Source: Pararhizobium sp. (lineage in GTDB: Bacteria > Pseudomonadota > Alphaproteobacteria > Rhizobiales > Rhizobiaceae). From it: 64,000 nucleotides of DNA. The stretch is from contig CP051237.1 in the NCBI GenBank assembly GCA_017794825.1, forward strand, positions 4,234,501-4,298,500, given 5' to 3'. This document shows positions 34,749 to 44,028 of the stretch, piece after piece. Under the pieces are notes generated by a model that was not told the DNA's origin, made no database searches, and saw only the letters and a program-made list of their open reading frames with translations. The translations under genes were made by a program, and so were the position numbers. How positions within the stretch are numbered: the first letter of the stretch is position 1; each line of letters starts with the position of its first letter.

Positions 34749-35912
34749 ATGTTTACGACGGGTATGACATTCGGACTGGGTGAGGAGATTGATCTGCTTC
34801 GCGACACCGTGCATCGTTTTGCGCAGGAGAAGATCGCGCCACAGGCGGCCGAGATCGACAGCAGCAATCAGTTCCCGATGGATCTGTGGACCGAACTCGG
34901 TTCTCTGGGCCTCCTGGGCATGACCGCGGATCCGGATTTTGGCGGCACGGGCATGGGGTATCTCGCCCATACCGTCGCGATGGAAGAGATTTCCCGCGCG
35001 TCAGCATCGGTCGGACTGTCCTACGGCGCCCACTCCAACCTCTGCGTCAACCAGATCAATCGCTGGGGCACAAAGGAGCAGAAGGAGCGTTACCTGCCCG
35101 CGCTGTGCAGCGGTGAGAATGTCGGCGCTCTGGCCATGTCCGAGCCCGGTGCCGGATCGGATGTGGTTTCGATGAAGCTGCGGGCGGAGGCGCGAAACGA
35201 CCGCTTTGTTCTCAACGGCAACAAGATGTGGATCACCAATGGTCCGGACGCCGACACGCTGGTTGTCTACGCCAAGACCGATATGGACGCCGGTCCAAAA
35301 GGGATCACGGCGTTCCTGATCGAAAAATCGATGAGCGGATTTTCAACGGCCCAGAAACTCGACAAGCTGGGCATGCGCGGCTCCAACACCTGTGAACTTG
35401 TTTTCGAGGATTGCGAGGTGCCGTATGAAAATGTTCTGGGCGAAGTCGGGCAGGGCGTCCGAATTCTGATGTCCGGCCTGGATTACGAGCGCGTCGTTCT
35501 GGCCGGCGGTCCCGTCGGCATCATGGCCGCCGCCATGGACGTCGTCATGCCCTATGTGCACGAACGGCGGCAGTTCGACACGCCGATCGGCGCATTTCAG
35601 TTGATGCAAGGCAAGCTTGCCGACATGTACACCACCATGAACGCCTGCCGCGCCTATGTCTACGCTGTGGCGAGCGCCTGCGATCGCGGCGAGACGACAC
35701 GCAAGGATGCGGCCGGCTGTATTCTCTACGCCGCGGAAAAGGCAACGCAGGTTGCGCTGGAGGCGATTCAGACGCTCGGCGGCAACGGATATATCAATGA
35801 ATACTCCACCGGCCGTCTGCTGCGCGACGCCAAGCTCTACGAGATTGGCGCGGGAACCTCGGAAATCAGGCGCATGCTGATCGGCCGCGAAATGTTCGCC
35901 GAAACCGCCTGA
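34749..35912 (+). CDS. ivd: Isovaleryl-CoA dehydrogenase-like acyl-CoA dehydrogenase
   Basis: A 387-aa FAD enzyme oxidising a branched short-chain acyl-CoA to the 2-enoyl-CoA. The usual catalytic Glu near the C-terminus is replaced (YEIGAGTSEIRR instead of YEGTSEIQR), and a Glu is present in GLDYERVVLAGGPVG (E247), which is the isovaleryl-CoA dehydrogenase arrangement. The FAD and acyl motifs ALAMSEPGAGSD and WITNGPDAD are intact. With the carboxylase next door, it fits leucine/isovalerate degradation; citronellyl-CoA dehydrogenase is a possible alternative. Confidence 0.88.
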   Translation: MFTTGMTFGLGEEIDLLRDTVHRFAQEKIAPQAAEIDSSNQFPMDLWTELGSLGLLGMTADPDFGGTGMGYLAHTVAMEEISRASASVGLSYGAHSNLCVNQINRWGTKEQKERYLPALCSGENVGALAMSEPGAGSDVVSMKLRAEARNDRFVLNGNKMWITNGPDADTLVVYAKTDMDAGPKGITAFLIEKSMSGFSTAQKLDKLGMRGSNTCELVFEDCEVPYENVLGEVGQGVRILMSGLDYERVVLAGGPVGIMAAAMDVVMPYVHERRQFDTPIGAFQLMQGKLADMYTTMNACRAYVYAVASACDRGETTRKDAAGCILYAAEKATQVALEAIQTLGGNGYINEYSTGRLLRDAKLYEIGAGTSEIRRMLIGREMFAETA

Positions 35913-35923
35913 TCGGGAGCGCC

Positions 35924-37531
35924 ATGTCCGAGATCAAGTCACAGATCATCCCGTCCTCGACCCTGTTCCGGACCAACAGCGCCCGGATGAAGGCGCTGAC
36001 GGACGAAATGCGCGATATCGCGGCGCGCATCGAAAAAGGGGGAAGCGACCAGTCGCGGGATCGACACATAGCCCGCGGCAAGCTTTTGCCGCGCGAGAGG
36101 GTTCGGCGGCTTCTCGACAGCGATTCGCCGTTCCTGGAGGTCGGGCAGTTTGCGGCATGGGACATGTATGGCGAACAGATATCTTCGGCGGGCCTCATCG
36201 CCGGGATCGGACGCGTGTCGGGCCGGGATGCAATGATCGTCTGCAACGATGCGACGGTTAAGGGCGGCACCTATTATCCGATGACCGTCAAGAAGCATTT
36301 GCGGGCGCAGGAGATCGCTCTGGAGAACCGGTTACCCTGCATCTATCTCGTCGACAGCGGCGGCGCCAACTTGCCGAACCAGGACGAGGTGTTTCCGGAT
36401 CGCGAGCATTTCGGCCGGATCTTCTTCAATCAGGCCAACATGTCGGCGCGCGGCATTGCGCAGATCGCCGTCGTGATGGGATCCTGCACGGCGGGCGGGG
36501 CCTATGTTCCGGCCATGTCCGACGAGACGATCATCGTCCGCAATCAGGGGACAATCTTCCTCGCTGGGCCGCCTCTGGTGAAGGCCGCGACCGGAGAGAT
36601 CGTTTCAGCGGAAGATCTCGGCGGCGGCGATGTTCATACGAGACTGTCCGGCGTCGCCGATCATCTGGCGCGGGACGACGCGCATGCGCTGGCGCTCGCC
36701 CGTCGGGCCGTCGCCAATCTGGGCGCGGGCGACAAACAACCAATGAGCGGCCAGGCGCCGGAAGAACCGCTTTATGACCCCGCGGAAATCGCCGGCGTCG
36801 TGCCGACGGACATGAAGACGCAGTACGATATTCGCGAGGTTATCGCCCGGATCGTCGATGGCTCCCGCTTCGATGAATTCAAGGCGCGTTACGGTGTGAC
36901 CCTGGTCTGCGGCTTTGCCCATATCCACGGAATACTGACCGGCATTATCGGCAACAACGGGGTGCTGTTTTCGGAATCGGCGCTGAAAGGCGCGCATTTC
37001 GTGGAGCTGTGTTCCCAACGCGGCATCCCGCTTGTCTTTCTGCAGAATATCACCGGTTTCATGGTCGGTCAGAAATACGAGTCCGGCGGCATCGCCAAGG
37101 ACGGCGCGAAGCTGGTGACGGCGGTCGCAACAACCGCGACGCCGAAGATCACCATGATCGTTGGCGGATCCTTTGGCGCCGGCAATTACGGCATGTGCGG
37201 CCGCGCCTACGATCCGCGTTTTCTGTGGTCATGGCCGAACAGCCGAATCTCCGTGATGGGCGGCGAGCAGGCCGCCGGCGTCCTCGCAACCTTGCGGCGG
37301 GAAGGAATAGAGCGCGGCGGCGATGAGTGGAGCGCCGAGGACGAGGCCGAGTTCCGACGGCCGATCATCGAGCAGTTCGAGCATCAGGGACATCCGCTCT
37401 ATGCGTCGGCGCGATTGTGGGATGACGGAATAATCGATCCCTGCCGTTCCCGCGAAGTGCTTGGTCTGTCTTTGTCGGTAACCCGCAACCGGGCGATCGA
37501 GGATACGCGCTTCGGCGTGTTCAGGATGTAG
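35924..37531 (+). CDS. mccB: Methylcrotonyl-CoA carboxylase-type carboxyltransferase (beta) subunit
   Basis: A 535-aa carboxyltransferase that moves the carboxyl group from biotin to 3-methylcrotonyl-CoA. Diagnostic blocks: VKGGTYYPMTVKKHLRAQEIA, VDSGGANLPNQDEVFPD, QIAVVMGSCTAGGAYVPAMSDE and NITGFMVGQKYESGGIAKDGAK. The length is standard. It lies 11 bases after the dehydrogenase gene and 8 bases before the biotin-carrying subunit gene. Geranyl-CoA carboxylase is a close relative and cannot be excluded. Confidence 0.9.
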   Translation: MSEIKSQIIPSSTLFRTNSARMKALTDEMRDIAARIEKGGSDQSRDRHIARGKLLPRERVRRLLDSDSPFLEVGQFAAWDMYGEQISSAGLIAGIGRVSGRDAMIVCNDATVKGGTYYPMTVKKHLRAQEIALENRLPCIYLVDSGGANLPNQDEVFPDREHFGRIFFNQANMSARGIAQIAVVMGSCTAGGAYVPAMSDETIIVRNQGTIFLAGPPLVKAATGEIVSAEDLGGGDVHTRLSGVADHLARDDAHALALARRAVANLGAGDKQPMSGQAPEEPLYDPAEIAGVVPTDMKTQYDIREVIARIVDGSRFDEFKARYGVTLVCGFAHIHGILTGIIGNNGVLFSESALKGAHFVELCSQRGIPLVFLQNITGFMVGQKYESGGIAKDGAKLVTAVATTATPKITMIVGGSFGAGNYGMCGRAYDPRFLWSWPNSRISVMGGEQAAGVLATLRREGIERGGDEWSAEDEAEFRRPIIEQFEHQGHPLYASARLWDDGIIDPCRSREVLGLSLSVTRNRAIEDTRFGVFRM

Positions 37532-37539
37532 GAGCGGCC

Positions 37540-39546
37540 ATGTTCTCCAAGATACTTGTCGCTAACCGCGGAGAGATCGCCTGCAGGATCATGCAGACGG
37601 CGAGGGAGATGGGCATTGCGACCGTAGCCGTCTATTCCGACGCAGATGCGGCTTCTCTGCATGTCGCCATGGCGGACGAGGCGGTTCGCATCGGGACGGC
37701 GGCGGCTTCAGAAAGCTATCTGCTCGGCGATCGCATCATCGAGGCGGCGCACGCCGTCGGAGCGGAAGCAATCCATCCAGGCTATGGCTTTTTGTCCGAA
37801 AACCCGGACTTCGTGGACGCGGTTGAACGCGCCGGGCTCGTCTTTATCGGCCCGTCGGCCGAAGCAATAAGGGCGATGGGTCTCAAGGACGCCGCCAAGG
37901 CGTTGATGGAGAAATCCGGCGTTCCGGTGGTTCCGGGCTATCACGGCGAGGCGCAGGAACTGGTGGTGCTGGGCGGCAAGGCGAACGAAATCGGTTATCC
38001 GGTGCTGATCAAGGCGCGCGCCGGTGGCGGCGGAAAGGGAATGCGGCTGGTGACCGAGCCTTCGAAGTTCGGCGACGCGTTGTCAGCCGCCAAACGCGAG
38101 GCGGAAGCGTCCTTCGGCGATGGTCGGGTGCTTGTCGAAAAATTCGTCGCCACGCCGCGCCACATCGAGGTGCAGGTTTTCGGCGACGATCATGGCAACC
38201 ACGTCTATCTGTTCGAGCGCGACTGTTCGCTGCAGCGGCGGCACCAGAAGGTCATAGAGGAGGCTCCGGCGCCAGGCATGACCGCCGAGATGCGCACGGC
38301 CATGGGCGAAGCGGCGGTGCAGGCGGCCAGTGCGATCGGGTACAGCGGCGCGGGAACTGTTGAGTTCATCGTCGACGCCAGCGAAGGACTGCACCCCGAT
38401 CGCTTCTACTTCATGGAGATGAACACCAGGCTCCAGGTCGAGCATCCCGTGACCGAGATGATCACCGGGCTCGACCTTGTCGAATGGCAGTTGCGGGTCG
38501 CCGCCGGCGAGCCGTTGCCGCTGAGCCAAGCGGACCTGGACATTTCCGGTTGGGCGTTCGAAGCCCGCATCTATGCAGAAGATGTGCAAAAGGGTTTCCT
38601 TCCGGCCACCGGCGTATTGCAGCATCTTTCTTTTCCCGGCGCGCCGGCGCGGGTCGATTCAGGCGTCAGGGCCGGCGATGAAATAACTCCGTTCTATGAT
38701 CCGATGATCGCCAAGCTGGTTGTCCACGGTCCGAACCGGAACATTGCTCTCAGCCGTCTGGCCGCCGCGCTTGCCAGAACCGAGATCGCCGGCGCTACCA
38801 CAAATCTCGAATTCCTGTGGCGTTTGAGCCAGAATCCTGAATTCGCGCAGGGAGGCGTCGACACGGGCCTCATTGATCGCGAGATCGCATCGCTTTCCGC
38901 CTCCGAACCGGTCTCCGACGAAATGCTGGCTCTTGCGGCGCTATCGGCTCTCGGCATCGGATTCGCGCGCGTCGGAAACGACCCCTTTGTCACAATAGGC
39001 CCCTGGTCTCACTGGACGGCTGCGAAGCGGATCGTCCACCTTGTCGCCGACGGAGTCGATTTCGCGGTGACGCTGTATCGGCATTCGAGATCTCGCTGGA
39101 CCGCTGCTATCGACAGGTCTGACCGGACGAGCGACGCCGGTCTGGAGTTCACGTTGCTCGACGCCGATGGCGGTCGATACCGTGTCGGGTTCGGGAATCT
39201 CCAGGTCAATCTTCGCTGTGTTCGGGAAACGGGTTCGGTGTCTGTCTTCATGGGCGGCAGGACGCATACGTTTCAGATCCCGGCGGGTGCATCGACGGAC
39301 GACGATGTCCAGGCGCAAGGCGACAGGCTTGTCGCTCCTATGCCTGGCGTGATCAAGCAGATCTCCATAGCAGAAGGCGATGAGGTGCAATTGGGCGCTC
39401 CGATAATCGTGATGGAAGCGATGAAAATGGAGATGACCCTGGAAGCGCCGGGTGATGGGACTGTGGCCGAGGTTACCGTCTCTGAAGGAGATCAGGTAAA
39501 AGACGGAGATGTTCTGATCGTTCTTGAAATTGCGGACGACAACTAG
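37540..39546 (+). CDS. mccA: Methylcrotonyl-CoA carboxylase-type biotin carboxylase/BCCP (alpha) subunit
   Basis: A 668-aa protein with an N-terminal biotin carboxylase (KILVANRGEIACRI; ATP-grasp loop KARAGGGGKGMRLV; catalytic EMNTRLQVEHPVTE), a linker domain, and a C-terminal biotinyl domain with VMEAMKMEM, in which K629 would be biotinylated. It forms a complex with the preceding beta subunit. The downstream leucine-pathway genes for methylglutaconyl-CoA hydratase and HMG-CoA lyase are not in this window. Confidence 0.92.
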   Translation: MFSKILVANRGEIACRIMQTAREMGIATVAVYSDADAASLHVAMADEAVRIGTAAASESYLLGDRIIEAAHAVGAEAIHPGYGFLSENPDFVDAVERAGLVFIGPSAEAIRAMGLKDAAKALMEKSGVPVVPGYHGEAQELVVLGGKANEIGYPVLIKARAGGGGKGMRLVTEPSKFGDALSAAKREAEASFGDGRVLVEKFVATPRHIEVQVFGDDHGNHVYLFERDCSLQRRHQKVIEEAPAPGMTAEMRTAMGEAAVQAASAIGYSGAGTVEFIVDASEGLHPDRFYFMEMNTRLQVEHPVTEMITGLDLVEWQLRVAAGEPLPLSQADLDISGWAFEARIYAEDVQKGFLPATGVLQHLSFPGAPARVDSGVRAGDEITPFYDPMIAKLVVHGPNRNIALSRLAAALARTEIAGATTNLEFLWRLSQNPEFAQGGVDTGLIDREIASLSASEPVSDEMLALAALSALGIGFARVGNDPFVTIGPWSHWTAAKRIVHLVADGVDFAVTLYRHSRSRWTAAIDRSDRTSDAGLEFTLLDADGGRYRVGFGNLQVNLRCVRETGSVSVFMGGRTHTFQIPAGASTDDDVQAQGDRLVAPMPGVIKQISIAEGDEVQLGAPIIVMEAMKMEMTLEAPGDGTVAEVTVSEGDQVKDGDVLIVLEIADDN

Positions 39547-39911
39547 ATAGGTCTTTTAAGAACATTAGCCTTTTTAGACTTCTGCTTTTAAGAAAACGAA
39601 GATCTTTTGTTTGGATTCCAATCCACATCATAAGTTGCGTGTCTGGTTGCATAATGCCGTTTTTTGCGTAGACTTTGTGTTGTAGTTGGTGTGTGCAGTT
39701 TCAATTTCCTCCCTAGACTAGGGCTGCAATTATAGGCAGCCTTTTTTTTGTGCATACATTTCATATGGTTAAGGTTTGGTCGATTGAGCGCTTTGCCGTC
39801 GGCTGGCGCTTGATTTCGCAAAAAGTGATTCGCATTGATTCGGCTTGATGTCGCCCCTTTGAGACCCTAAGGACGTTTGTGATGACCTATCGGTCAATGT
39901 GGGAGGCTTGA
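39547..39911. other. Intergenic region, possible small RNA
   Basis: No protein gene is supported; the minus-strand frame at 39588-39821 has no coding character. The region is AT-rich and contains two consecutive hairpins ending in a U-tract (see terminator entry), which lie 165-200 bases after mccA. They could end the mccA transcript or an independent small RNA with a UUUCCUCCC stretch just before the hairpins. Confidence 0.35.
39722..39749 (+). terminator. Intrinsic terminator
   Basis: GGCTGC (39722-39727) pairs with GCAGCC (39736-39741) around an 8-base loop, followed by eight T residues. A second hairpin, CCCTAG-A-CTAGGG (39711-39723), directly precedes it and overlaps its first bases, so the two could be alternative structures. 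Confidence 0.75.
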
Positions 39912-40463
39912 TTGGCGGATATTGTGACGCCGCGCGACGTAACGACGTTCTGGTTCAACGAACTGGAGGAACGGAACTGGTTCGAGAAGAACGACGAGAT
40001 CGATCGCGCCATCAGGGATCGCTTCATGGACACGCACCTGGCGCTCTCCTCATACGTGCCGCAGGAATGGCGCGCGACGTCGGAATCCATTCTCGCGCTG
40101 ATCATTGTTCTAGACCAGCTTCCTCGTAATATTTTCAGAAACAGCCCGCATGCTTTTGCGACCGATCCTTTGGCGCTCAGGGAAGCCACGCTGGCAATAG
40201 AGAAGGGTTTTGATCTTCAGACACCTGAAGAACGCAGACTGTTTGTTTATCTTCCGTTCGAACACTCGGAACGCATCGAGGATCAGCGTCGCAGCGTCGC
40301 GCTCTTTGAAACCTTGAATGACGACAATCTGATGAAATATGCGCTGGCGCATCGCGACGTCATCGAAGAATACGGCCGTTTTCCGCACAGGAATGCAATC
40401 TTGGGGCGTGTTTCGACACCTGAGGAAGAAGCCTATCTCTTGCAGCCAGGTTCAGGCTTCTGA
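39912..40463 (+). CDS. DUF924 family protein
   Basis: A 183-aa helical protein of the DUF924 (TPR-like) family: VTTFWFNELEE at the N-terminus, then ILALIIVLDQLPRNIFRNSPHAFATDPLALREA and FVYLPFEHSERIEDQ. It starts with TTG at 39912, since GGGAGG at 39901-39906 is the only good ribosome binding site and no ATG fits. The function of the family is unknown. Confidence 0.85.
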   Translation: MADIVTPRDVTTFWFNELEERNWFEKNDEIDRAIRDRFMDTHLALSSYVPQEWRATSESILALIIVLDQLPRNIFRNSPHAFATDPLALREATLAIEKGFDLQTPEERRLFVYLPFEHSERIEDQRRSVALFETLNDDNLMKYALAHRDVIEEYGRFPHRNAILGRVSTPEEEAYLLQPGSGF

Positions 40464-40715
40464 ATCAAATTCGCGTGGAAATTGGCAAGACAGGTTAACT
40501 TTTCGCTAATTTTTTAACCATCATTGCTGAAATTTAATCTCAAAACCGTATACAACAGCATCAATTGAAATTATTGACGTTGTTTATAGCGAGTAGTTGG
40601 TAGAGAATTGCACAACTTCCCATAAAGGAAAAGGCTGGTTTCACACCTGTTCATCTACCGGTAGTAGATTGTCTGCCACAATCCAGGCGTGTTCGAAACT
40701 TGTTGGCTTTTACAG

Positions 40716-42164
40716 ATGACTGTCGTGTCGGAAATCGTTCAGGATAAGCCGCTCTGTGTTGATCTCGACGGAACTCTCGTCGCGACCGATACGCTGTGGG
40801 AAAGCCTGTTGCGTTTGTTACTTCGCAATCCTTTGATGGTCTTCAGTGTCCTGAAATGGATGCTGGCCGGGAAGGCCACGCTGAAATGCGAGGTCAGCGG
40901 GCGGGTCGACAGCGATCCGGCGCAATGGCCTTTTCGGACGGAAATTATTGAGTGGTTGAAAGCGGAGAAGGCGCGGGGACGCCATATCCTTCTGGTGACC
41001 GGCGCGCCGGAGCGGGTCGCCAACGGCGTCGCAGATCATCTGGGCATATTCGATGGGGTATTTCATACGAAGGAAGATCTCAATCTCACCTCGCTGCGCA
41101 AACGGGACCTGCTGGTTCAGCATTTTGGCGAGAAGGGCTTCGATTATCTTGGCGACAGCAACGATGACATTCCGGTCTTTGACGCGGCGCACAATGTCTA
41201 TCTTGTTCGTCCTCATGGTTCGGTTGGCCGATGGCGCAAGAACAATTCCCAGGCCGAGGTTCTCGTAGAATACGGTAGTGCGTTCCGTACTGCGCTCAAA
41301 GCCATGCGTGTCCATCAGTGGCTGAAGAATACGTTGCTGTTCGTTCCGATTGTTCTTCAGCACGAATATTTCGAGCTTCACTATGCGCTGGACGGCATTA
41401 TTGGCTTCTTCTCTTTCAGCTTTGCGGCGAGCAGCGTCTATATCCTCAATGATCTCGCCGATCTGCAGAATGACCGACGCCACAGCACAAAGCGTTTTCG
41501 CCCGATCGCGAGTGGCCAGATCGATATCCCAACCGCCGTCATGCTCGCCGGTGGCCTGCTTGTCGCATCATTGGCTTTGGGCTTGCTCCTGCCGCCGGTA
41601 TTTCTGTTGGTGCTCGCCGCGTATCTGGGAGCCACGACCGTCTACTCCTTCTTTCTCAAGAAGAAGCTGCTTGTGGACGTTTTCACGCTGGCCGGCCTTT
41701 TTACGCTGCGTATCATCGCCGGGGCGGCGGCCATCGGGGCCAGCCTTTCATTCTGGCTGCTCGCCTTTTCCATCTTCTTCTTTCTGTCGCTTGCTCTCGT
41801 CAAACGGTATGTCGAACTTCAGGAGCTCGATACTTCCGAGGGGTCAAAGAAAGTCGGTCGCGGTTACTACGCCGTTGATTTCGAGATGATTGGACAGGCG
41901 GGAATTTCCTCTGCTTTTGCTGCCGCCCTGGTCCTTGCTCTCTATATCCACAGTGAAGAGACCCGGGAGATCTACCAGTCGCCTCTTTTCCTTTGGCCGT
42001 TGTGTCCACTGATACTCTACATGCTGCTCAGGATATGGATGCTCGCGCGCAGGGAACAGATGCATGACGATCCGGTGGTCTTCATCATTCGCGACTGGCG
42101 CAGTCAACTCGTTACCGTAACCGGGGCGCTGCTGATGGTGTTGGCGGTCGTCGTTCCCACATGA
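40716..42164 (+). CDS. HAD phosphatase-UbiA prenyltransferase fusion (DPPR synthase-like)
   Basis: A 482-aa fusion. Residues about 10-175 are a HAD hydrolase (DLDGT at 16-20; GDSNDDIPVFD as the C-terminal HAD motif). Residues about 190-480 are a UbiA integral-membrane prenyltransferase with RVHQWLKN and the Asp-rich motif NDLADLQNDRRHSTKRFRP (245-263). This matches enzymes that attach phosphoribose to polyprenyl phosphate (mycobacterial Rv3806c) joined to the matching 5-phosphatase, as in rhizobial NoeC-like proteins. ATG 40716 is preferred over a GTG at 40689. It overlaps the next gene by four bases. Confidence 0.82.
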   Translation: MTVVSEIVQDKPLCVDLDGTLVATDTLWESLLRLLLRNPLMVFSVLKWMLAGKATLKCEVSGRVDSDPAQWPFRTEIIEWLKAEKARGRHILLVTGAPERVANGVADHLGIFDGVFHTKEDLNLTSLRKRDLLVQHFGEKGFDYLGDSNDDIPVFDAAHNVYLVRPHGSVGRWRKNNSQAEVLVEYGSAFRTALKAMRVHQWLKNTLLFVPIVLQHEYFELHYALDGIIGFFSFSFAASSVYILNDLADLQNDRRHSTKRFRPIASGQIDIPTAVMLAGGLLVASLALGLLLPPVFLLVLAAYLGATTVYSFFLKKKLLVDVFTLAGLFTLRIIAGAAAIGASLSFWLLAFSIFFFLSLALVKRYVELQELDTSEGSKKVGRGYYAVDFEMIGQAGISSAFAAALVLALYIHSEETREIYQSPLFLWPLCPLILYMLLRIWMLARREQMHDDPVVFIIRDWRSQLVTVTGALLMVLAVVVPT

Positions 42165-43477
42165 GCCATGAAAGCTGGGGCCGGCTGCGGCTCCGGGAAC
42201 GTAGCAGCGTTGACGCGGAATCCATCGATGCGTTCGACGATAAGACTGCCGGCGGCCTGTTACCGTTTGGCAACGGCCGTTCCTATGGCGACAGCTGCCA
42301 CAATGACGCAGGAACCCTTGTCGATTGCCGTAGTCTCGACCGCATCCTCGATTTCGATCAGGAGACTGGCGACCTGCATTGCCAGGCCGGTGTTTTGCTG
42401 TCGGATATTCTCGCCTACGCCATTCCTCGCGGTTTTTTTCTTGCGGTGACACCCGGAACGCAATTTGTGACTGTCGGCGGCGCCATCGCCAATGACGTAC
42501 ATGGCAAAAACCATCATAGACGCGGCGTCTTTGGAAACTGGGTGCAATCATTCCGGTTGATGCGAAGCGATCGCGGAACCATACAGTGCGACAGGCTGCA
42601 AAACAGCGATCTCTTCGCAGCGACGATTGGCGGAATGGGCCTGACGGGAATGATCACCGACGCCGTTATCCGATTGGTCCGCGTGCCTAGTCCGAATATT
42701 CTTCAGCACACGTTACGTTTTTCTTCCATCGACGGTTATTTCGATGCTTTCGAAAGCTTTGACCGTGATCACGAATACGCCGTGGCCTGGATCGATCAGT
42801 CGGCGCGCGGCAATAATTTTGGCCGCGGCCTGCTTCTTGGGGGAGACCATGCGGAAGGCAATGGACGCGTCGCCGCTTCGCGCATCCAGGCGCGGATATC
42901 CGTACCGTTTACACCTCCGATCAGCCTTGTGAACGCAATGAGTATGCGCGCTTTCAACGAGTTGTATTATCGCAAGGAAAAAGCGGGATCGAGTGTTCGG
43001 GACGTTTCCTGGCAGAGTTATTTCTATCCGCTCGACGCCATTGGGCGCTGGAACCGGCTTTATGGACCAAGGGGGCTGCATCAGCATCAGAGCGTTTATC
43101 CGGAAATGACGGGCAGGCAGACAACAATCAGGTTGCTGGAATGCGCGCAAACGCATGGTCATGCCTCGTTCCTGACCGTCCTCAAGCGTTTCGGCGGCGA
43201 AAAATCACCGGGTCTGGTGTCGTTTCCGCGCCCGGGATTTACTTTGACGCTTGATTTTGCCAACCAGGGCAAACCTACAGAGCATTTGCTTGATGCGCTC
43301 GATGACATCGTCATGGAAGCCGGAGGGGCAATCAATCCTTACAAGGACGGGCGCATGCCGGCGGACGTGTTCGCCGCTTCATTCCCGAATTGGCGCGATC
43401 TCGAGAAACTCAGGGATCCGGCCATGATGTCGGATTTCTGGAGACGGACCGCCATGGACCTGGAGAACCGGAACTGA
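42161..43477 (+). CDS. FAD-linked oxidase, DprE1-like
   Basis: A 438-aa PCMH-type FAD oxidoreductase. GNGRSYGDS (38-45) and PGTQFVTVGGAIANDVHGKNHH (98-119) closely match mycobacterial DprE1, which oxidises the 2-OH of decaprenylphosphoryl-ribose during D-arabinose donor synthesis; the FGNWV block follows. It overlaps the HAD-UbiA gene by four bases (ATGA), which strongly supports the same pathway. The drug-target Cys region of DprE1 is not obviously conserved. The exact sugar is unproven. Confidence 0.82.
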   Translation: MSHESWGRLRLRERSSVDAESIDAFDDKTAGGLLPFGNGRSYGDSCHNDAGTLVDCRSLDRILDFDQETGDLHCQAGVLLSDILAYAIPRGFFLAVTPGTQFVTVGGAIANDVHGKNHHRRGVFGNWVQSFRLMRSDRGTIQCDRLQNSDLFAATIGGMGLTGMITDAVIRLVRVPSPNILQHTLRFSSIDGYFDAFESFDRDHEYAVAWIDQSARGNNFGRGLLLGGDHAEGNGRVAASRIQARISVPFTPPISLVNAMSMRAFNELYYRKEKAGSSVRDVSWQSYFYPLDAIGRWNRLYGPRGLHQHQSVYPEMTGRQTTIRLLECAQTHGHASFLTVLKRFGGEKSPGLVSFPRPGFTLTLDFANQGKPTEHLLDALDDIVMEAGGAINPYKDGRMPADVFAASFPNWRDLEKLRDPAMMSDFWRRTAMDLENRN

Positions 43478-43590
43478 CCGACGCGCCACAGCAGTCGCAG
43501 AACCATCAGCCAACGTAAACAACCGTTAACCCTCTTGCTTCACCTATTCTATGTGTATTTGTGGCAGGAATTCAGAAACGGGACCTCGTC

Positions 43591-44028
43591 ATGAATTACA
43601 TACCTTTTATCCTTTTCACCGTCCTTACCAACGCAGGCGCGCAATTGCTGCTCAAGCAAGGCGCCAATTCTCTGGGTGAACTGGACATATTCGCCGGAAA
43701 TCCGATCGTCCGGATTCTGCAGATCGCCTTCAATCCCTGGGTGTTCTTCGCGCTTGTCTCTTTTGTCGTCTCCATGGCGACGCATATCTATGTACTCACC
43801 AAGGTGGAACTGTCATTCGCCTATCCGTTTCTCAGTCTGGCCTATGTCGTCGTTGTGTTGTTCGCATTCTTCGTGTTTCACGAATCACTGGGCGGATGGC
43901 GGATCGCCGGGATCACCCTGATCTGTGTGGGCACCATTCTCGTCGCTCAGTCGGGCCGCGAAGTGTCGGCAACGGTGATATCGCATGCTGAAGATCAGGG
44001 AGCGAAAAAGCACGGGACCTTGAAATGA
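43591..44028 (+). CDS. Small EamA/SMR-type membrane transporter
   Basis: A 145-aa protein with four transmembrane helices (about residues 3-20, 46-66, 72-94, 99-118), like ArnE/ArnF and other small multidrug-resistance-fold lipid-sugar flippases. The helix-1 pattern FTVLTNAGAQLLLKQGA is typical. It overlaps the epimerase gene by four bases. In this setting it probably helps flip the polyprenyl-linked sugar across the inner membrane. The start is ATG 43591; an in-frame GTG at 43561 is less likely. Confidence 0.78.
   Translation: MNYIPFILFTVLTNAGAQLLLKQGANSLGELDIFAGNPIVRILQIAFNPWVFFALVSFVVSMATHIYVLTKVELSFAYPFLSLAYVVVVLFAFFVFHESLGGWRIAGITLICVGTILVAQSGREVSATVISHAEDQGAKKHGTLK

Noticed and set aside
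39588..39821. 77-codon minus-strand gene
   Set aside because: It covers a plus-strand terminator, has no ribosome binding site and its composition is low-complexity Lys/His/Thr.
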